A DNA stretch of 58,091 nt from Ignatzschineria sp. (GTDB lineage Bacteria > Pseudomonadota > Gammaproteobacteria > Cardiobacteriales > Wohlfahrtiimonadaceae), in assembly GCA_030150405.1 (NCBI GenBank), contig JASLFU010000019.1, positions 1 through 58,091 of the forward strand, in the 5' to 3' direction. Positions 24,577 to 34,259 of this stretch are shown one piece after another. The notes beneath the pieces are model-generated. The model had not been told where the DNA came from. It did not search any database and was given only the letters and a program-made list of their open reading frames with translations. Numbering within the stretch: position 1 is the first letter of the stretch; the number at the start of each line of letters is the position of its first letter. The position numbers and the translations under genes are program-made.

Positions 24577-25449
24577 TTAGAGATTAAGATCTCGAATACA
24601 CTCCGCAAGCAATTCAACTTTTTTCGTTTGGGTAAACTCTTTACGATAGACCAGCGCCACTTTTCGTGTAGGCGCAGGATCCGTAAAGGGAATATAGTGT
24701 AGGAAATCTTTTAGGTGATCGTCGGTTAATGCATGTTTAGGCAATACCGAGATCTGATGCCCCGAGGCGACAATATTCCGAATAGTTTCGAGCGAATGGT
24801 GATGAGATTGCGCCGCATTGATCTCTTTACATTGATCGAGAACTTGATCTCTAAAACAGTGCCCAACATTAAGCAGAAGGGGGTCATACTCATGAATTTC
24901 ACTGGCCGAGATGGAACTTTTTTCAGAGAGCGGGTGATCTTTGGGGGTGATCACATAGAAGGGCTCTTCATAAAGCTCAATAATCTCAAAGGTCGGGTCA
25001 GATACAGGAAGTGCCATAATTGCCGCATCAATCTCCCCTGTTTTTAACATGGGCGCTAGGTTATCTGTCATATTCTCATAGATATTGAGAATCATATTGG
25101 GCGCCTTTTCGCGTAGACAGGGAATGACTTTAGGTAATAGGTAGGGGGCAATAGTGAAGATCACCCCTAAGTTAAAGTTGCCCTCAAGTGAGTCGGAATC
25201 GATGCTTAACGCCATCAATTCATTAACAAGCTCGAAGATTTGGCGCGCTTTGGGGAGCGCTTTTTTACCCGCAGGAGTTAAAAGAACCTCATTGGTTGTA
25301 CGCTCAAAGAGTGAAACGCCCATGGAAGTCTCTAAGTTTTTAACGCCAATAGAGAGCGCAGGCTGGGAGATAAAGCATTTTTGTGCAGCGCGTCCGAAAT
25401 GCTTCTCTTCTGCGACAGCGATAAAGTAGCGAAGTTCATTTAGTTTCAT
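24577..25449 (-). CDS. oxyR: Hydrogen peroxide-sensing LysR regulator OxyR
   Basis: The 290-residue LysR-type activator has the winged HTH at residues 1-60 (AVAEEKHFGRAAQKCFISQPALSIGVKNLE region). Its sensing domain carries the pair of redox cysteines in GHCFRDQVLDQC, at residues 198 and 207, the same spacing as Cys199 and Cys208 of E. coli OxyR, which form the disulfide on peroxide exposure. This pair distinguishes it from other LysR proteins. A perfect 8-bp dyad lies just upstream of its start and may serve autoregulation. No katG, ahpC or dps is adjacent in the window. Confidence 0.92.
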   Translation of the reverse strand: MKLNELRYFIAVAEEKHFGRAAQKCFISQPALSIGVKNLETSMGVSLFERTTNEVLLTPAGKKALPKARQIFELVNELMALSIDSDSLEGNFNLGVIFTIAPYLLPKVIPCLREKAPNMILNIYENMTDNLAPMLKTGEIDAAIMALPVSDPTFEIIELYEEPFYVITPKDHPLSEKSSISASEIHEYDPLLLNVGHCFRDQVLDQCKEINAAQSHHHSLETIRNIVASGHQISVLPKHALTDDHLKDFLHYIPFTDPAPTRKVALVYRKEFTQTKKVELLAECIRDLNL

Positions 25450-25467
25450 GCGTTCTTCCTATACATT

Positions 25468-25496
25468 TAATATTCGAATGGCTATATTGAATATTA
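25468..25496 (-). promoter_or_regulatory. Dyad upstream of oxyR, possible LysR-type binding site
   Basis: TAATATTC (25468-25475) and GAATATTA (25489-25496) form a perfect 8-bp inverted repeat with a 13-base spacer, ending 19 bases before the oxyR start. LysR regulators bind T-N11-A dyads and commonly repress their own genes. Direct OxyR binding is inference. Confidence 0.5.
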
Positions 25497-25838
25497 CCAT
25501 AATCTGCGAACTGTATTTGAATTGCAGACTTTCCTAACATTGATTTTTAGGGCATTACCTGAAAAGATGGAAATCTAAAAAATAAAAAAATGGCTCAAGG
25601 GATCATTGAGAAAAAATAGAAACGATTTTGAGCACAAAGGAGCGAGCAATCTTATATTTTTACACCCCAAAAAAAGAGGCGAGGCATTGGTGGGGAACGG
25701 CTGGATAAATAACCTAAAACAGGCGGGTGGCCAACCACCAAAAAAACCGCAAATTGCCCCCTAAAACTCATTTTTCATATATAATAGCTAAAATTTATTT
25801 TCTTTTTATTCATTTATCAACTTACCAAAAATAAAACT
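25497..25838. other. Intergenic region between divergent oxyR and sucA
   Basis: This AT-rich stretch holds no convincing gene. A small hairpin GGTGG-CCAA-CCACC is seen at 25726-25739, followed by a run of A on the plus strand, and a TATAAT-like -10 box at 25780-25785 that could start sucA, although a matching -35 at normal spacing is not clear. It probably contains promoters for both genes. Confidence 0.5.
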
Positions 25839-28700
25839 ATGAGCGAGAACATGAAACTAATCGATAAGTTTAGAGAAACATCGGCGCTTAATGGAGCTAA
25901 TGCGACATATGTCGAGGAGATGTTTGAATCCTATCTTGCGGATCCGAGTTCTGTTGCTGAAAACTGGCAGGAGTATTTTGCTAAATTTAAGCAAGAGAAT
26001 GGAAAGGATATCCCGCAGATTCCTGTAAAACGTGCATTTGAGCAGATGCGCCATCAGCAGCGCAGTGCTGGCGGTGGTAATGTGGATGGTGCGCATTTAG
26101 CAAAGCAAGTATCCGTATTGCAACTCATTGCAGAATTTCGTCGAAGAGGGCATCAAGTAGCAGACTTATGCCCTCTTAATTTTCGTGAAGAGATTTCAGT
26201 TCCTGAATTAACGCTTGGCCATTATGGACTTTCTGAGGCGGATCTCGATACGACCTTCTTAACCGGCGGGTTAGCAGGGCAAGCATCGATGAAGTTGCGC
26301 GATATTTTAGATACTTTAGAGCGCACCTATACGAAACATATCGGTGTTGAGTTTAGCCATATGATCGATGAAGATCAGAGAAAGTGGCTTAAAGAGCGCC
26401 TTGAAGAGGTGAAAGATGGCTATCGCTTTACTCAAGAAGAGCGGGTAGAGACTTTAAAACAGCTCGTCTCTGCTGATGGTTTAGAGCGCTATCTTCATAC
26501 TCGCTATGTAGGGCAGAAACGTTTCTCGCTTGAAGGAGGAGATGCCCTTATCCCGATGATGCATGAGCTTGTTTCGGGAGCCTCAGATGCAGGAGCTGAA
26601 GAGGTCGTGATCGGTATGGCACACCGTGGCCGCTTAAATGTGCTGGTCAATATTATGGGTAAAGCGCCTGAGGCGATCTTTGCTGAATTTGAGGGTAAAC
26701 CCACCTTTAACAAAGGTTCTGGGGATGTGAAATACCATATGGGTTTCTCATCGACCATTAAAACCCGCGAAAATAATGAGCCGCTTCACTTAGCATTAGC
26801 GTATAACCCTTCTCACTTGGAGATTGTTAATCCTGTGGTTGAGGGCTCTGTGCGAGCACGTTTAGAGCGCCGTGTAGATGCTAAACGTCCATTAGGGGAT
26901 CTCCCCTTTAACACCGTGGTTCCTGTATTAATTCATGGGGATGCTGCGTTTGCAGGGCAAGGCGTGGTGATGGAGACGCTTCAGCTCTCTGAGGTTCGAG
27001 GTTATACCTGTGGCGGAACGCTCCACATTGTGGTGAATAACCAGGTGGGCTTTACAACGTCTAATCCGTTAGATGCTCGCTCAGCAGCTTACTGTACCGA
27101 TGCAGGTAAAATTGTTCAGGCACCTATCTTCCATGTTAATGGAGATGACCCTGAGGCGGTAAAACATGTGGTACAACTCGCATTAGAGTTTAGAAATGAG
27201 TTCAACAAAGATGTGGTGATTGATCTTGTCTGTTACCGCAAACTTGGACATAACGAGGCGGACGAGCCCAGTGCAACCCAGCCGATGATGTATAAAAAGG
27301 TTCGCGCGCATGAGACGCCTGCACGCCTTTATGCAAACAGATTGATCGAAGAGGGTGTGATTACGGAAGAGGACTTTAAGGCCTTTACAAAAGAGTACCG
27401 TGATCGCCTCGAAGAGGGTGCACCGGTAGGTTTCCCAACGGTGGAGTCGCTCAATACAAAATATGCAGAAGAGTGGGAGCGCATTGCGAAGGTTCAAGAT
27501 GAATTTGGAACCGATAAAGCGCGGATGCCAGAGACCGCTGTTCCTGCAGAAAAAGTGACAGAGCTTGCCGAAAGAATGAATCAGCTCCCGGAGAATGTAA
27601 AACTTCATCCCCGTGTTCAGCGTATTCATGACAATCGCTTAAAAATGGGTAAAGGTGAGCTTGAGATGGATTGGGGCTTTGCTGAGACAATGGCTTATGC
27701 AACCCTTCTTGAAGAGGGTTACCCTGTACGGATCTCCGGTCAGGATTCTGGTCGTGGAACGTTCTTCCATCGTCATGCGGTCTATCACAATCAAAATGAT
27801 GGTTCCTCCTATTTGCCGCTTGCGAATTTAAGCGATAAACAGGCGAACTTTACTGTGATCGACTCTATCCTTTCTGAAGCGGCTGTTTTAGGTTTTGAGT
27901 ATGGTTACGCTTCTACAGAGCCTAATGCATTAGTCATTTGGGAGGCGCAGTTTGGTGACTTCGTAAATGGTGCGCAAGTCGTTATCGACCAGTTTATCTC
28001 CTCGGCGGAGACAAAATGGCGCCGTATGAATGGATTGGTGATGTTGCTCCCCCATGGTTATGAAGGTCAAGGGCCAGAGCACTCCTCCGCACGTCCTGAG
28101 CGATTCTTAGAGCTCTGTGCCGAGAATAATATGAGCTTTGTTGTGCCGACAACGCCGGCGCAAGCGTTCCATATGTTCCGTCGTCAGATGCATCAGGATT
28201 ATCGTAAGCCTTTAGTCTGTATGTCACCTAAGAGCTTATTGCGCCATCGCCAGGCGGTGAGCACTTTAGAGGATCTTGCAAAGGGTAAGTTCCAGCCAGT
28301 ATTACCAGAGATCGAATCGATTGATGGCAAAGGGGTGGAGCGAGTCATCATTACTGTAGGTAAGATCTACTACGATGTCTTAAATCGTCGTGCGGAAGTG
28401 GGCGATAAGAAGAGCGCAATTATTCGCTTAGAAGAGATCTATCCATTCCCCACTAAAGCGATCGAAGCAGAACTTGCGAAATATCCAAAGGCAAAAGAGG
28501 TGATCTTCTTCCAGGATGAGCCCGCTAACCAAGGTTATGCAACCTTTGTGCGTGATTATTTAGAGGCGATTGTAGGGGATAAGCTTGCACTTCGCTTTGT
28601 AACACGTCCTGCGGCAGCAGCCCCAGCAGTGGGATACACCAATGTGCATATGGAGCAGCAAGAAGCGCTTTTAGATGCGGTATTTCCTGCGGCAAAATAA
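25839..28700 (+). CDS. sucA: 2-oxoglutarate dehydrogenase E1 component
   Basis: The 953-residue thiamine diphosphate enzyme decarboxylates 2-oxoglutarate and passes the succinyl group to the lipoyl arm of E2. The N-terminal segment with SYLADPSSVAENWQEYF is the E2/assembly region. The ThDP-binding part includes GMAHRGRLNVLVNIMGK, the GDAAFAGQGVV motif and YRKLGHNEADEP. The pyrimidine domain with SGQDSGRGTFFHRHAV and a C-terminal transketolase-like domain follow. The annotated ATG has a weak ribosome site; an in-frame ATG four codons later (25851), after GAGCGAG, is an alternative. It heads the sucA-sucB-lpdA cluster. sdh genes and sucCD are not in the window. Confidence 0.96.
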   Translation: MSENMKLIDKFRETSALNGANATYVEEMFESYLADPSSVAENWQEYFAKFKQENGKDIPQIPVKRAFEQMRHQQRSAGGGNVDGAHLAKQVSVLQLIAEFRRRGHQVADLCPLNFREEISVPELTLGHYGLSEADLDTTFLTGGLAGQASMKLRDILDTLERTYTKHIGVEFSHMIDEDQRKWLKERLEEVKDGYRFTQEERVETLKQLVSADGLERYLHTRYVGQKRFSLEGGDALIPMMHELVSGASDAGAEEVVIGMAHRGRLNVLVNIMGKAPEAIFAEFEGKPTFNKGSGDVKYHMGFSSTIKTRENNEPLHLALAYNPSHLEIVNPVVEGSVRARLERRVDAKRPLGDLPFNTVVPVLIHGDAAFAGQGVVMETLQLSEVRGYTCGGTLHIVVNNQVGFTTSNPLDARSAAYCTDAGKIVQAPIFHVNGDDPEAVKHVVQLALEFRNEFNKDVVIDLVCYRKLGHNEADEPSATQPMMYKKVRAHETPARLYANRLIEEGVITEEDFKAFTKEYRDRLEEGAPVGFPTVESLNTKYAEEWERIAKVQDEFGTDKARMPETAVPAEKVTELAERMNQLPENVKLHPRVQRIHDNRLKMGKGELEMDWGFAETMAYATLLEEGYPVRISGQDSGRGTFFHRHAVYHNQNDGSSYLPLANLSDKQANFTVIDSILSEAAVLGFEYGYASTEPNALVIWEAQFGDFVNGAQVVIDQFISSAETKWRRMNGLVMLLPHGYEGQGPEHSSARPERFLELCAENNMSFVVPTTPAQAFHMFRRQMHQDYRKPLVCMSPKSLLRHRQAVSTLEDLAKGKFQPVLPEIESIDGKGVERVIITVGKIYYDVLNRRAEVGDKKSAIIRLEEIYPFPTKAIEAELAKYPKAKEVIFFQDEPANQGYATFVRDYLEAIVGDKLALRFVTRPAAAAPAVGYTNVHMEQQEALLDAVFPAAK

Positions 28701-28727
28701 AATGCCTATGGTGCGATAAAAGAATCT

Positions 28728-28768
28728 TGCCACGGGGGCTAGGTTAATAGAGTAAGCTCCCGTTGGCA
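28728..28768 (+). other. Hairpin between sucA and sucB
   Basis: TGCCACGGGGGCT (28728-28740) pairs with AGCTCCCGTTGGCA (28755-28768) with one bulged T and one G-T pair, giving a 13-bp GC-rich stem. It is not followed by a solid T-run. It may stabilise or separate the sucA and sucB messages. Confidence 0.6.
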
Positions 28769-28836
28769 TCTCAATTTTTATTAGAATTTGAATTAACCTT
28801 TATATATTAAATTTACATAGAGTTAGGAGAGAATCC

Positions 28837-30042
28837 ATGAGTACAGAAATTAAAGTTCCGGTATTGCCAGAATCGGTTGCAGATGCAACATTAGCCTCTT
28901 GGCATAAGCAGGTGGGTGAGTTTATTGAAGAGGGTGAAAACCTTGTTGATCTTGAGACAGATAAGGTGATGCTCGAAGTTCCTGCTACAGTTAGCGGTAC
29001 TTTAAAAGAGATCCTCGTTGAAGAGGGAACCGATGTGACAGAGGGGACTGTGCTTGCTGTTATCGAAGCGGGTGCTGCGCCTGCGGCGACAGAAGCTCCT
29101 GCTGCAGAAGAGAAGAAAGAAGAAGCTCCAGTAGCCGATGAAGAGATCCCGATGTCTCCTGCTGTACGCCGTTTAGTTGAGGAGAATAATCTCGATATTA
29201 CTCAGATCCCTGCAACAGGTATGAATGGTCGTCATCTTAAAGAAGATATTGAAAACTTCATGAAAAATGGAGGCGCAAAAGCGGCTCCTGCACCAGCACC
29301 TGCAGCAACCTCAGCGCCTGCGGCAGATATTCCTTTAGGAGATCGTGTTGAGAAGCGTGTACCGATGACTCGTCTTCGTGCACGTATTGCAGAGCGTCTT
29401 TTAGATGCAACGAACACAACTGCGATGTTGACTACATTTAATGAGATCAACATGGAGCCTGTGATCAGCATGCGTAAGAAGTATCAAGATCGCTTCACCA
29501 AAACTCATGGTGTGAAATTAGGCTTTATGTCCTTCTTTGTAAAAGCAGCTGTGGAAGCACTGAAGAAGTACCCCGCTGTAAATGCTTCGATCGATGGCAA
29601 CGATATTGTTTATCACGGTTATTTTGATATCGGTATTGCAGTCTCTTCACCCCGTGGTTTAGTGGTGCCGATTATCCGTAATGCAGATCAATTGAGCTTA
29701 GCGGAGATTGAAAAGCAGATCATTGAATATGCAACAAAAGCAAGAGAAGGTACCTTAACGCTCGAAGAGATGACAGGGGGTACATTTACCATTACAAATG
29801 GTGGGGTATTTGGCTCTATGCTCTCTACGCCTATTCTTAATCCTCCTCAGAGCGGTATCTTAGGCATGCACAATACTTATGAGCGTCCTATTGTGAAAGA
29901 TGGTGAGATCATCGCAGCGCCGATGATGTATGTTGCACACTCTTATGACCACAGAATTATCGACGGTGCTGAGGCGGTAGGTTTCTTAGTGGCGATTAAA
30001 GAGGCGCTCGAAGATCCTGCAAGCATTTTGCTCGATCTCTAA
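28837..30042 (+). CDS. sucB: 2-oxoglutarate dehydrogenase E2 (dihydrolipoyl succinyltransferase)
   Basis: The 401-residue acyltransferase has one N-terminal lipoyl domain with the lipoylated Lys43 in LETDKVMLEVP. An Ala/Pro/Glu-rich linker follows, then a peripheral subunit-binding domain (about 102-141, SPAVRRLVEENNLDITQIP), a second Ala/Pro linker, and a catalytic domain (about 170-400) with SYDHRIIDGAEAV, containing the catalytic His. It forms the core of the complex with SucA and Lpd. The length and single lipoyl domain match SucB rather than AceF. A TTAGGAGAG site precedes the ATG. Confidence 0.96.
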   Translation: MSTEIKVPVLPESVADATLASWHKQVGEFIEEGENLVDLETDKVMLEVPATVSGTLKEILVEEGTDVTEGTVLAVIEAGAAPAATEAPAAEEKKEEAPVADEEIPMSPAVRRLVEENNLDITQIPATGMNGRHLKEDIENFMKNGGAKAAPAPAPAATSAPAADIPLGDRVEKRVPMTRLRARIAERLLDATNTTAMLTTFNEINMEPVISMRKKYQDRFTKTHGVKLGFMSFFVKAAVEALKKYPAVNASIDGNDIVYHGYFDIGIAVSSPRGLVVPIIRNADQLSLAEIEKQIIEYATKAREGTLTLEEMTGGTFTITNGGVFGSMLSTPILNPPQSGILGMHNTYERPIVKDGEIIAAPMMYVAHSYDHRIIDGAEAVGFLVAIKEALEDPASILLDL

Positions 30043-30066
30043 TTAATCCGTAAGGAGTAACAAATT

Positions 30067-31494
30067 ATGGCTAAAAAAGAATTCGATGTGATCGTGATCG
30101 GCGGGGGTCCTGCCGGTTACGTCACCGCCATCCGAGCCGCTCAACTAGGACTAAAAACGGCCTGTGTTGAGAAGTGGATCGGTAAAAACGGAAAGCCTGC
30201 TCTTGGAGGCACCTGCTTAAACGTAGGGTGTATTCCTTCAAAAGCGCTTTTAGAGTCTTCAGGTCTCTATGCGGCCGCGAAATCCGCAGCGGATCACGGT
30301 ATTACCGTGGGCGATATTTCGATGGATGTTGAGGCGATGATCGCGAAGAAGGATAAGACCGTTACAGAGCTTACCGGCGGAATTGCAATGCTCTTTCAGG
30401 CAAACAAGGTTGAGTGGTTGCAAGGTCAAGGGAAGCTGATGGCGGATAATGTTGTGGAAGTTAAAGGCCATGACGGTAAGACAGAAAGTTATAAGGCTAA
30501 AGATGTTGTGTTAGCAACAGGTTCTGTGCCGATGGATATCCCTTCTGCAGTTGTGGATAATCAGCGCATTATCGATTCCACCGGGGCGCTCGATCTCACT
30601 GAAGTTCCTAAACGTTTAGGTGTTATTGGTGCCGGCGTTATTGGGCTTGAGATGGCAAGCGTTTGGTCCCGCTTAGGATCTGAGGTGGTGATCTTTGAGG
30701 CGATGGATAAGTTTCTCGCCGCAGCAGATGGTGCTATCTCTAAAGCTGCAGAACGTGAGTTTAAAAAGCAGGGCTTAGATATTCGTTTAGGCGCACGTGT
30801 GAATGAATCTGTTGCGACAGATTCCGGCGTTACTGTGAAGTATGAAGATAAATCAGGCGAGCATGAAGAGACCTTTGATTACCTTCTTGTTGCTGTTGGC
30901 CGTAAAGCCTATACAGAAGCGATTGCCGATGAATCTTTAGGCTTAGAGATGGATGGTCGCTTAGTGAAAGCAGACGATAACTGCGCTACGAATCTTCCCA
31001 ATGTTTGGGCGATTGGTGACTTAGTGCGTGGCCCAATGCTAGCGCATAAAGGTTCAGCAGAAGGTATTGCAGTTGCGCAGCGTATTGCAGGCCAATATGC
31101 TCGTGTAAATTACGATGCTGTACCTTGGGTAATCTATACAGATCCTGAGATCGCTTGGGTAGGTAAAACAGAAGAAGAGTGTAAAGCGGAAGGTCTTGAA
31201 ATTGTGACAAGCTCATTCCCCTTTGCAGCTTCAGGCCGAGCGAAAGCGATGGGCAAAGAAGCGGGCTTAGTTAAAGTCATTGCAGATGTAAAGAGCGATC
31301 GTCTTTTAGGGGTTCATATTGTAGGTGCTAATGCTTCTGAGTTGATTCATGAGGCAGCTATTGTGATAGAGTTTGGCGGAACTGCTGAAGATATCGCAAG
31401 CACGATGCATGCTCACCCCACCTTGGCCGAGGCTGTAATGGAAGCGGCGATGGGAATCGATAAGCGTGCTATCCATATGATGAATCGTAAATAA
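30067..31494 (+). CDS. lpdA: Dihydrolipoyl dehydrogenase (E3)
   Basis: The 475-residue flavoprotein reoxidises the dihydrolipoyl arm of E2 with NAD+. The FAD motif VIVIGGGPAGYVTAIRAAQLG is at the start, the redox-active disulfide is Cys50/Cys55 in GGTCLNVGCIPSKALL, the NAD-binding motif GVIGAGVIGLEMASVWSRLG is near residue 185, and the C-terminal His-Glu pair is in MHAHPTLAEAVMEA. It lies 24 bases after sucB and ends the operon at a terminator, so it is dedicated at least in part to the 2-oxoglutarate dehydrogenase complex. Confidence 0.96.
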   Translation: MAKKEFDVIVIGGGPAGYVTAIRAAQLGLKTACVEKWIGKNGKPALGGTCLNVGCIPSKALLESSGLYAAAKSAADHGITVGDISMDVEAMIAKKDKTVTELTGGIAMLFQANKVEWLQGQGKLMADNVVEVKGHDGKTESYKAKDVVLATGSVPMDIPSAVVDNQRIIDSTGALDLTEVPKRLGVIGAGVIGLEMASVWSRLGSEVVIFEAMDKFLAAADGAISKAAEREFKKQGLDIRLGARVNESVATDSGVTVKYEDKSGEHEETFDYLLVAVGRKAYTEAIADESLGLEMDGRLVKADDNCATNLPNVWAIGDLVRGPMLAHKGSAEGIAVAQRIAGQYARVNYDAVPWVIYTDPEIAWVGKTEEECKAEGLEIVTSSFPFAASGRAKAMGKEAGLVKVIADVKSDRLLGVHIVGANASELIHEAAIVIEFGGTAEDIASTMHAHPTLAEAVMEAAMGIDKRAIHMMNRK

Positions 31495-31523
31495 TCGCAG
31501 TAATTATTGCATTATTTTCTAAT

Positions 31524-31557
31524 AACCGCAGGGAGTTAATTCTCTGCGGTTTTTTTG
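31524..31557 (+). terminator. Rho-independent terminator of the suc operon
   Basis: AACCGCAGGGAG pairs with CTCTGCGGTT (one G-T pair) across a short AT loop and is followed by seven T residues. Confidence 0.9.
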
Positions 31558-31758
31558 TTCTGCTTTTTTACATTTTATATAAGCATAAAGCGTTGAAAAT
31601 GTAGCCTTTTAATTGCTCAAAAGTGGGATATCTGCTTTTGTTCAAAGGGAAAAAGAGGTAGGCTAGATTTCATGCCATTATTGGTCTCAGCGTTCGCAAA
31701 GAACCCATGCGGATAATGGTAAAACTTTATAAAAATATGAGGATAAGGAGGATGTCTT

Positions 31759-32472
31759 ATGAGTAAGAAGACAGATGATTCTCGGCGTAACTTTATTACA
31801 CGGGGATTAGCGGCTATTCCGTTAGCCGTGTTGGGCACAGCTATTCCACCCCGCTTATATGCGGCAGCGCAGGTGCCTTCTATCGATATTAAAGAGTATA
31901 AACCCCAATATTTCACCGAAAAAGAGTGGGAGTTTCTCTTAGCTGCTTGTGATCAGTTAATTCCATCAGAAGGGGAGGGACCTGGGGCTGTAGAGGCCAA
32001 TGTTCCGATCTTTATTGATAAACAGATGCTTACCCCTTATGGGGAAGGGCGCCTTTGGTATATGTCGGGTCCCTTTCATCCCGATATGCCTCCGGAGCTT
32101 GGCTATCAGTTGCGATTTTCCCCTAAAGAGATCTACCGTACCGGCATAGCCGATACAGATAATTACTGCCTAAAACAGTATGGAAAACGTTTTGCAGAAC
32201 TTGATGATGAGCAGCAGATTGAGCTCTTAAAGTTACTTGAGTCAGGCAGAGCGGAGCTAGAGAATATCCCCGGTCATACCTTTTTTGAGTACCTCTTAAA
32301 AAATACGAAAGAGGGCTACTTCGCCGACCCAATGTATGGCGGTAATAAAGATATGGGCGGCTGGAAGTTGATTGGTTTCCCTGGGGCGAGAGCTGATTAT
32401 ATGGATTGGCAATCTCAACATAATAAGAAATATCCATTCCCACCGGTATCGATAGAAGGAAAGCGAGGCTAA
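31759..32472 (+). CDS. Gluconate 2-dehydrogenase subunit 3 family protein, Tat-exported
   Basis: The 237-residue protein has a twin-arginine signal (SRRNFITRGLAAIPLAVLG) followed by a subunit 3 (gamma) domain of the membrane-bound gluconate/fructose/sorbitol dehydrogenase family (FTEKEWEFLLAACDQLIPS, GWKLIGFPGARADY). In this family the small subunit carries the Tat signal and takes the cofactor-loaded flavoprotein across the membrane. It is the first gene of a three-gene unit; a GGAGGATG site lies just upstream. Its stop overlaps the start of the flavoprotein gene by one base. Confidence 0.88.
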   Translation: MSKKTDDSRRNFITRGLAAIPLAVLGTAIPPRLYAAAQVPSIDIKEYKPQYFTEKEWEFLLAACDQLIPSEGEGPGAVEANVPIFIDKQMLTPYGEGRLWYMSGPFHPDMPPELGYQLRFSPKEIYRTGIADTDNYCLKQYGKRFAELDDEQQIELLKLLESGRAELENIPGHTFFEYLLKNTKEGYFADPMYGGNKDMGGWKLIGFPGARADYMDWQSQHNKKYPFPPVSIEGKRG

Positions 32473-34250
32473 TGATGGTTAAGAAAGAACATGTGGATGT
32501 GGTCATTGTGGGCTTTGGTTGGACAGGTGCTTTAATGGCGCGTGAGCTAGCCGAAGAGGGGTTAAAAATTGTTGCGCTTGAGCGGGGGCCGATGCAGACC
32601 ACAGCAGAGACTGCGAAATACCCTCAGGTTGCCGATGAGCTTTCCCACTCTGTACGGGGAAGACTCTATCAAGAGCTCGCAAAAGAGACGGTGACCATTC
32701 GCCATAAAGTGGGCGATACTGCGGTGCCTTACCGTCAACATGGCTCCTTTAATCTTGGGAATGGGGTCGGGGGAGCGGGCTTTCACTGGAATGGCATGCA
32801 TTGGCGTGCGCTTGAATCAGATCTTAATCTTCGTTCACATATTGTGGATCGTTATGGGGAGGCTTTTATCCCTGAAGATATGACGATTCAGGATTTTGGC
32901 GTCACTTATGGTGAGCTTGAGCCCTTTTTTGATAAATTTGAAGATATCTGCGCTACTTCAGGAATTGCCGGAAATGTGCAAGGTGTGATTAATCCTAAAG
33001 GTAATATCTTTGAAGAGCCAAGGAGTCGTGAATTTCCTCTAGGGCCGCTTGAGCCAAGTTACGGGGATACACTATTTGCTAAAGCCGCTAGAGAAGTTGG
33101 TTATCATCCTTTCCCCGTGCCAGCTTCTAATGCGTCGGCTCCCCATACTAATCCATACGGGGTGCGTTTAGGGCCATGTAACTATTGCGGATTCTGTGAA
33201 GGGTATGGCTGCTATATGTATTCTAAAGCTTCGCCACAAGCCTCTATTTTGCCTTCGTTGGAGCAATTTAGAAATTTTGAGCTCAGAACCCAAGCATACG
33301 TCACGAAAGTGAATACCGATTCGAGCGGTAAGATCGCGACCGGCGTCACCTATATTGACGCAGCAGGTCGGGAGGTTGAGCAGACAGCAGATCTTGTGAT
33401 TCTTTGTGCTTATCAATTCCATAATGCCCGCCTCTTAATGCTCTCTAATATTGGTGAGCAGTATGATCCAAAGACAGGTAAAGGGGTGGTGGGTAAGAAC
33501 TATTGTTATCAGATGGGAGGCGGAGTAACCGCTGTTCTGAAAGAAGGAACCCATCTCAATGTCTTCTCTGGAGCCGGTGCGGGAGCCACAGCCATTGATG
33601 ATTTTAATGGCGAGAACTTCGATCATACCGATTTAGGATTTATCGGAGGCGCGGCTATTTGGCATATTCGTACAGGTGGCCGACCGATTACTCAAGCCCC
33701 TACATTACCGGGCACACCTGCTTGGGGTAAGGGGTGGAAAGAGGGGATTAAGGAGGGCTATAACCGTGTAACCTCTATCGGTACACACGGCTCGGTAATG
33801 GCGTATCGGGATGCTTATCTCGATCTTGATCCCACTTATAAGGATGCTTTTGGCCTTCCACTGTTACGCATGACCTTCGATTGGAAAGAAAATGAGATCA
33901 AGATGACGCAATTTGTGAATGACAAAGCACACAATATTGCGAAAAATCTTGAAGGGGTGGTCTCCACTCATGTTTCTAGTAAAGATATGAATTCCCACTA
34001 CGATGTGCGGCCTTATCAATCAACCCACACAACGGGAGGCGCCATTATGGGGGAAGATCCTTCCACAAGTGTAATTAACCGTTATATGCAGTCGTGGGAT
34101 GTGCCTAATCTCTTTGTGACAGGGGCGAGTGCGTTTCCCCAAAACTTTGGTTACAACCCAACGGGGCTTGTAGGGGCGCTAGCATTATGGTCAGTCCATA
34201 ATATTCGCGAAAAGTATCTTAAAAACCCCGGGCCAATGGTTCAAGCATAA
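32472..34250 (+). CDS. GMC-family FAD dehydrogenase, large subunit
   Basis: The 592-residue flavoprotein has the N-terminal FAD motif VIVGFGWTGALMARELAEEG (about 10-29), GNGVGGAGFHWNGMHWR, a Cys-rich patch GPCNYCGFCEGYGCYM (about 234-249) which in relatives holds an iron-sulfur cluster, and the C-terminal STHTTGGAIMG and NPTGLVGALALW motifs with the catalytic His and Asn. It has no signal peptide, consistent with export alongside the Tat-tagged small subunit. It oxidises a sugar, sugar acid or polyol in the periplasm; which one cannot be told. The ATG overlaps the previous stop, but an in-frame ATG directly after it is equally possible. Confidence 0.88.
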   Translation: MMVKKEHVDVVIVGFGWTGALMARELAEEGLKIVALERGPMQTTAETAKYPQVADELSHSVRGRLYQELAKETVTIRHKVGDTAVPYRQHGSFNLGNGVGGAGFHWNGMHWRALESDLNLRSHIVDRYGEAFIPEDMTIQDFGVTYGELEPFFDKFEDICATSGIAGNVQGVINPKGNIFEEPRSREFPLGPLEPSYGDTLFAKAAREVGYHPFPVPASNASAPHTNPYGVRLGPCNYCGFCEGYGCYMYSKASPQASILPSLEQFRNFELRTQAYVTKVNTDSSGKIATGVTYIDAAGREVEQTADLVILCAYQFHNARLLMLSNIGEQYDPKTGKGVVGKNYCYQMGGGVTAVLKEGTHLNVFSGAGAGATAIDDFNGENFDHTDLGFIGGAAIWHIRTGGRPITQAPTLPGTPAWGKGWKEGIKEGYNRVTSIGTHGSVMAYRDAYLDLDPTYKDAFGLPLLRMTFDWKENEIKMTQFVNDKAHNIAKNLEGVVSTHVSSKDMNSHYDVRPYQSTHTTGGAIMGEDPSTSVINRYMQSWDVPNLFVTGASAFPQNFGYNPTGLVGALALWSVHNIREKYLKNPGPMVQA

Positions 34251-34259
34251 GGAGGGCAT

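Noticed and set aside
25726..25739. Hairpin upstream of sucA as a terminator
   Set aside because: On the plus strand it is followed by A residues, and on the minus strand the T-run precedes the stem, so it does not fit a terminator in either direction.
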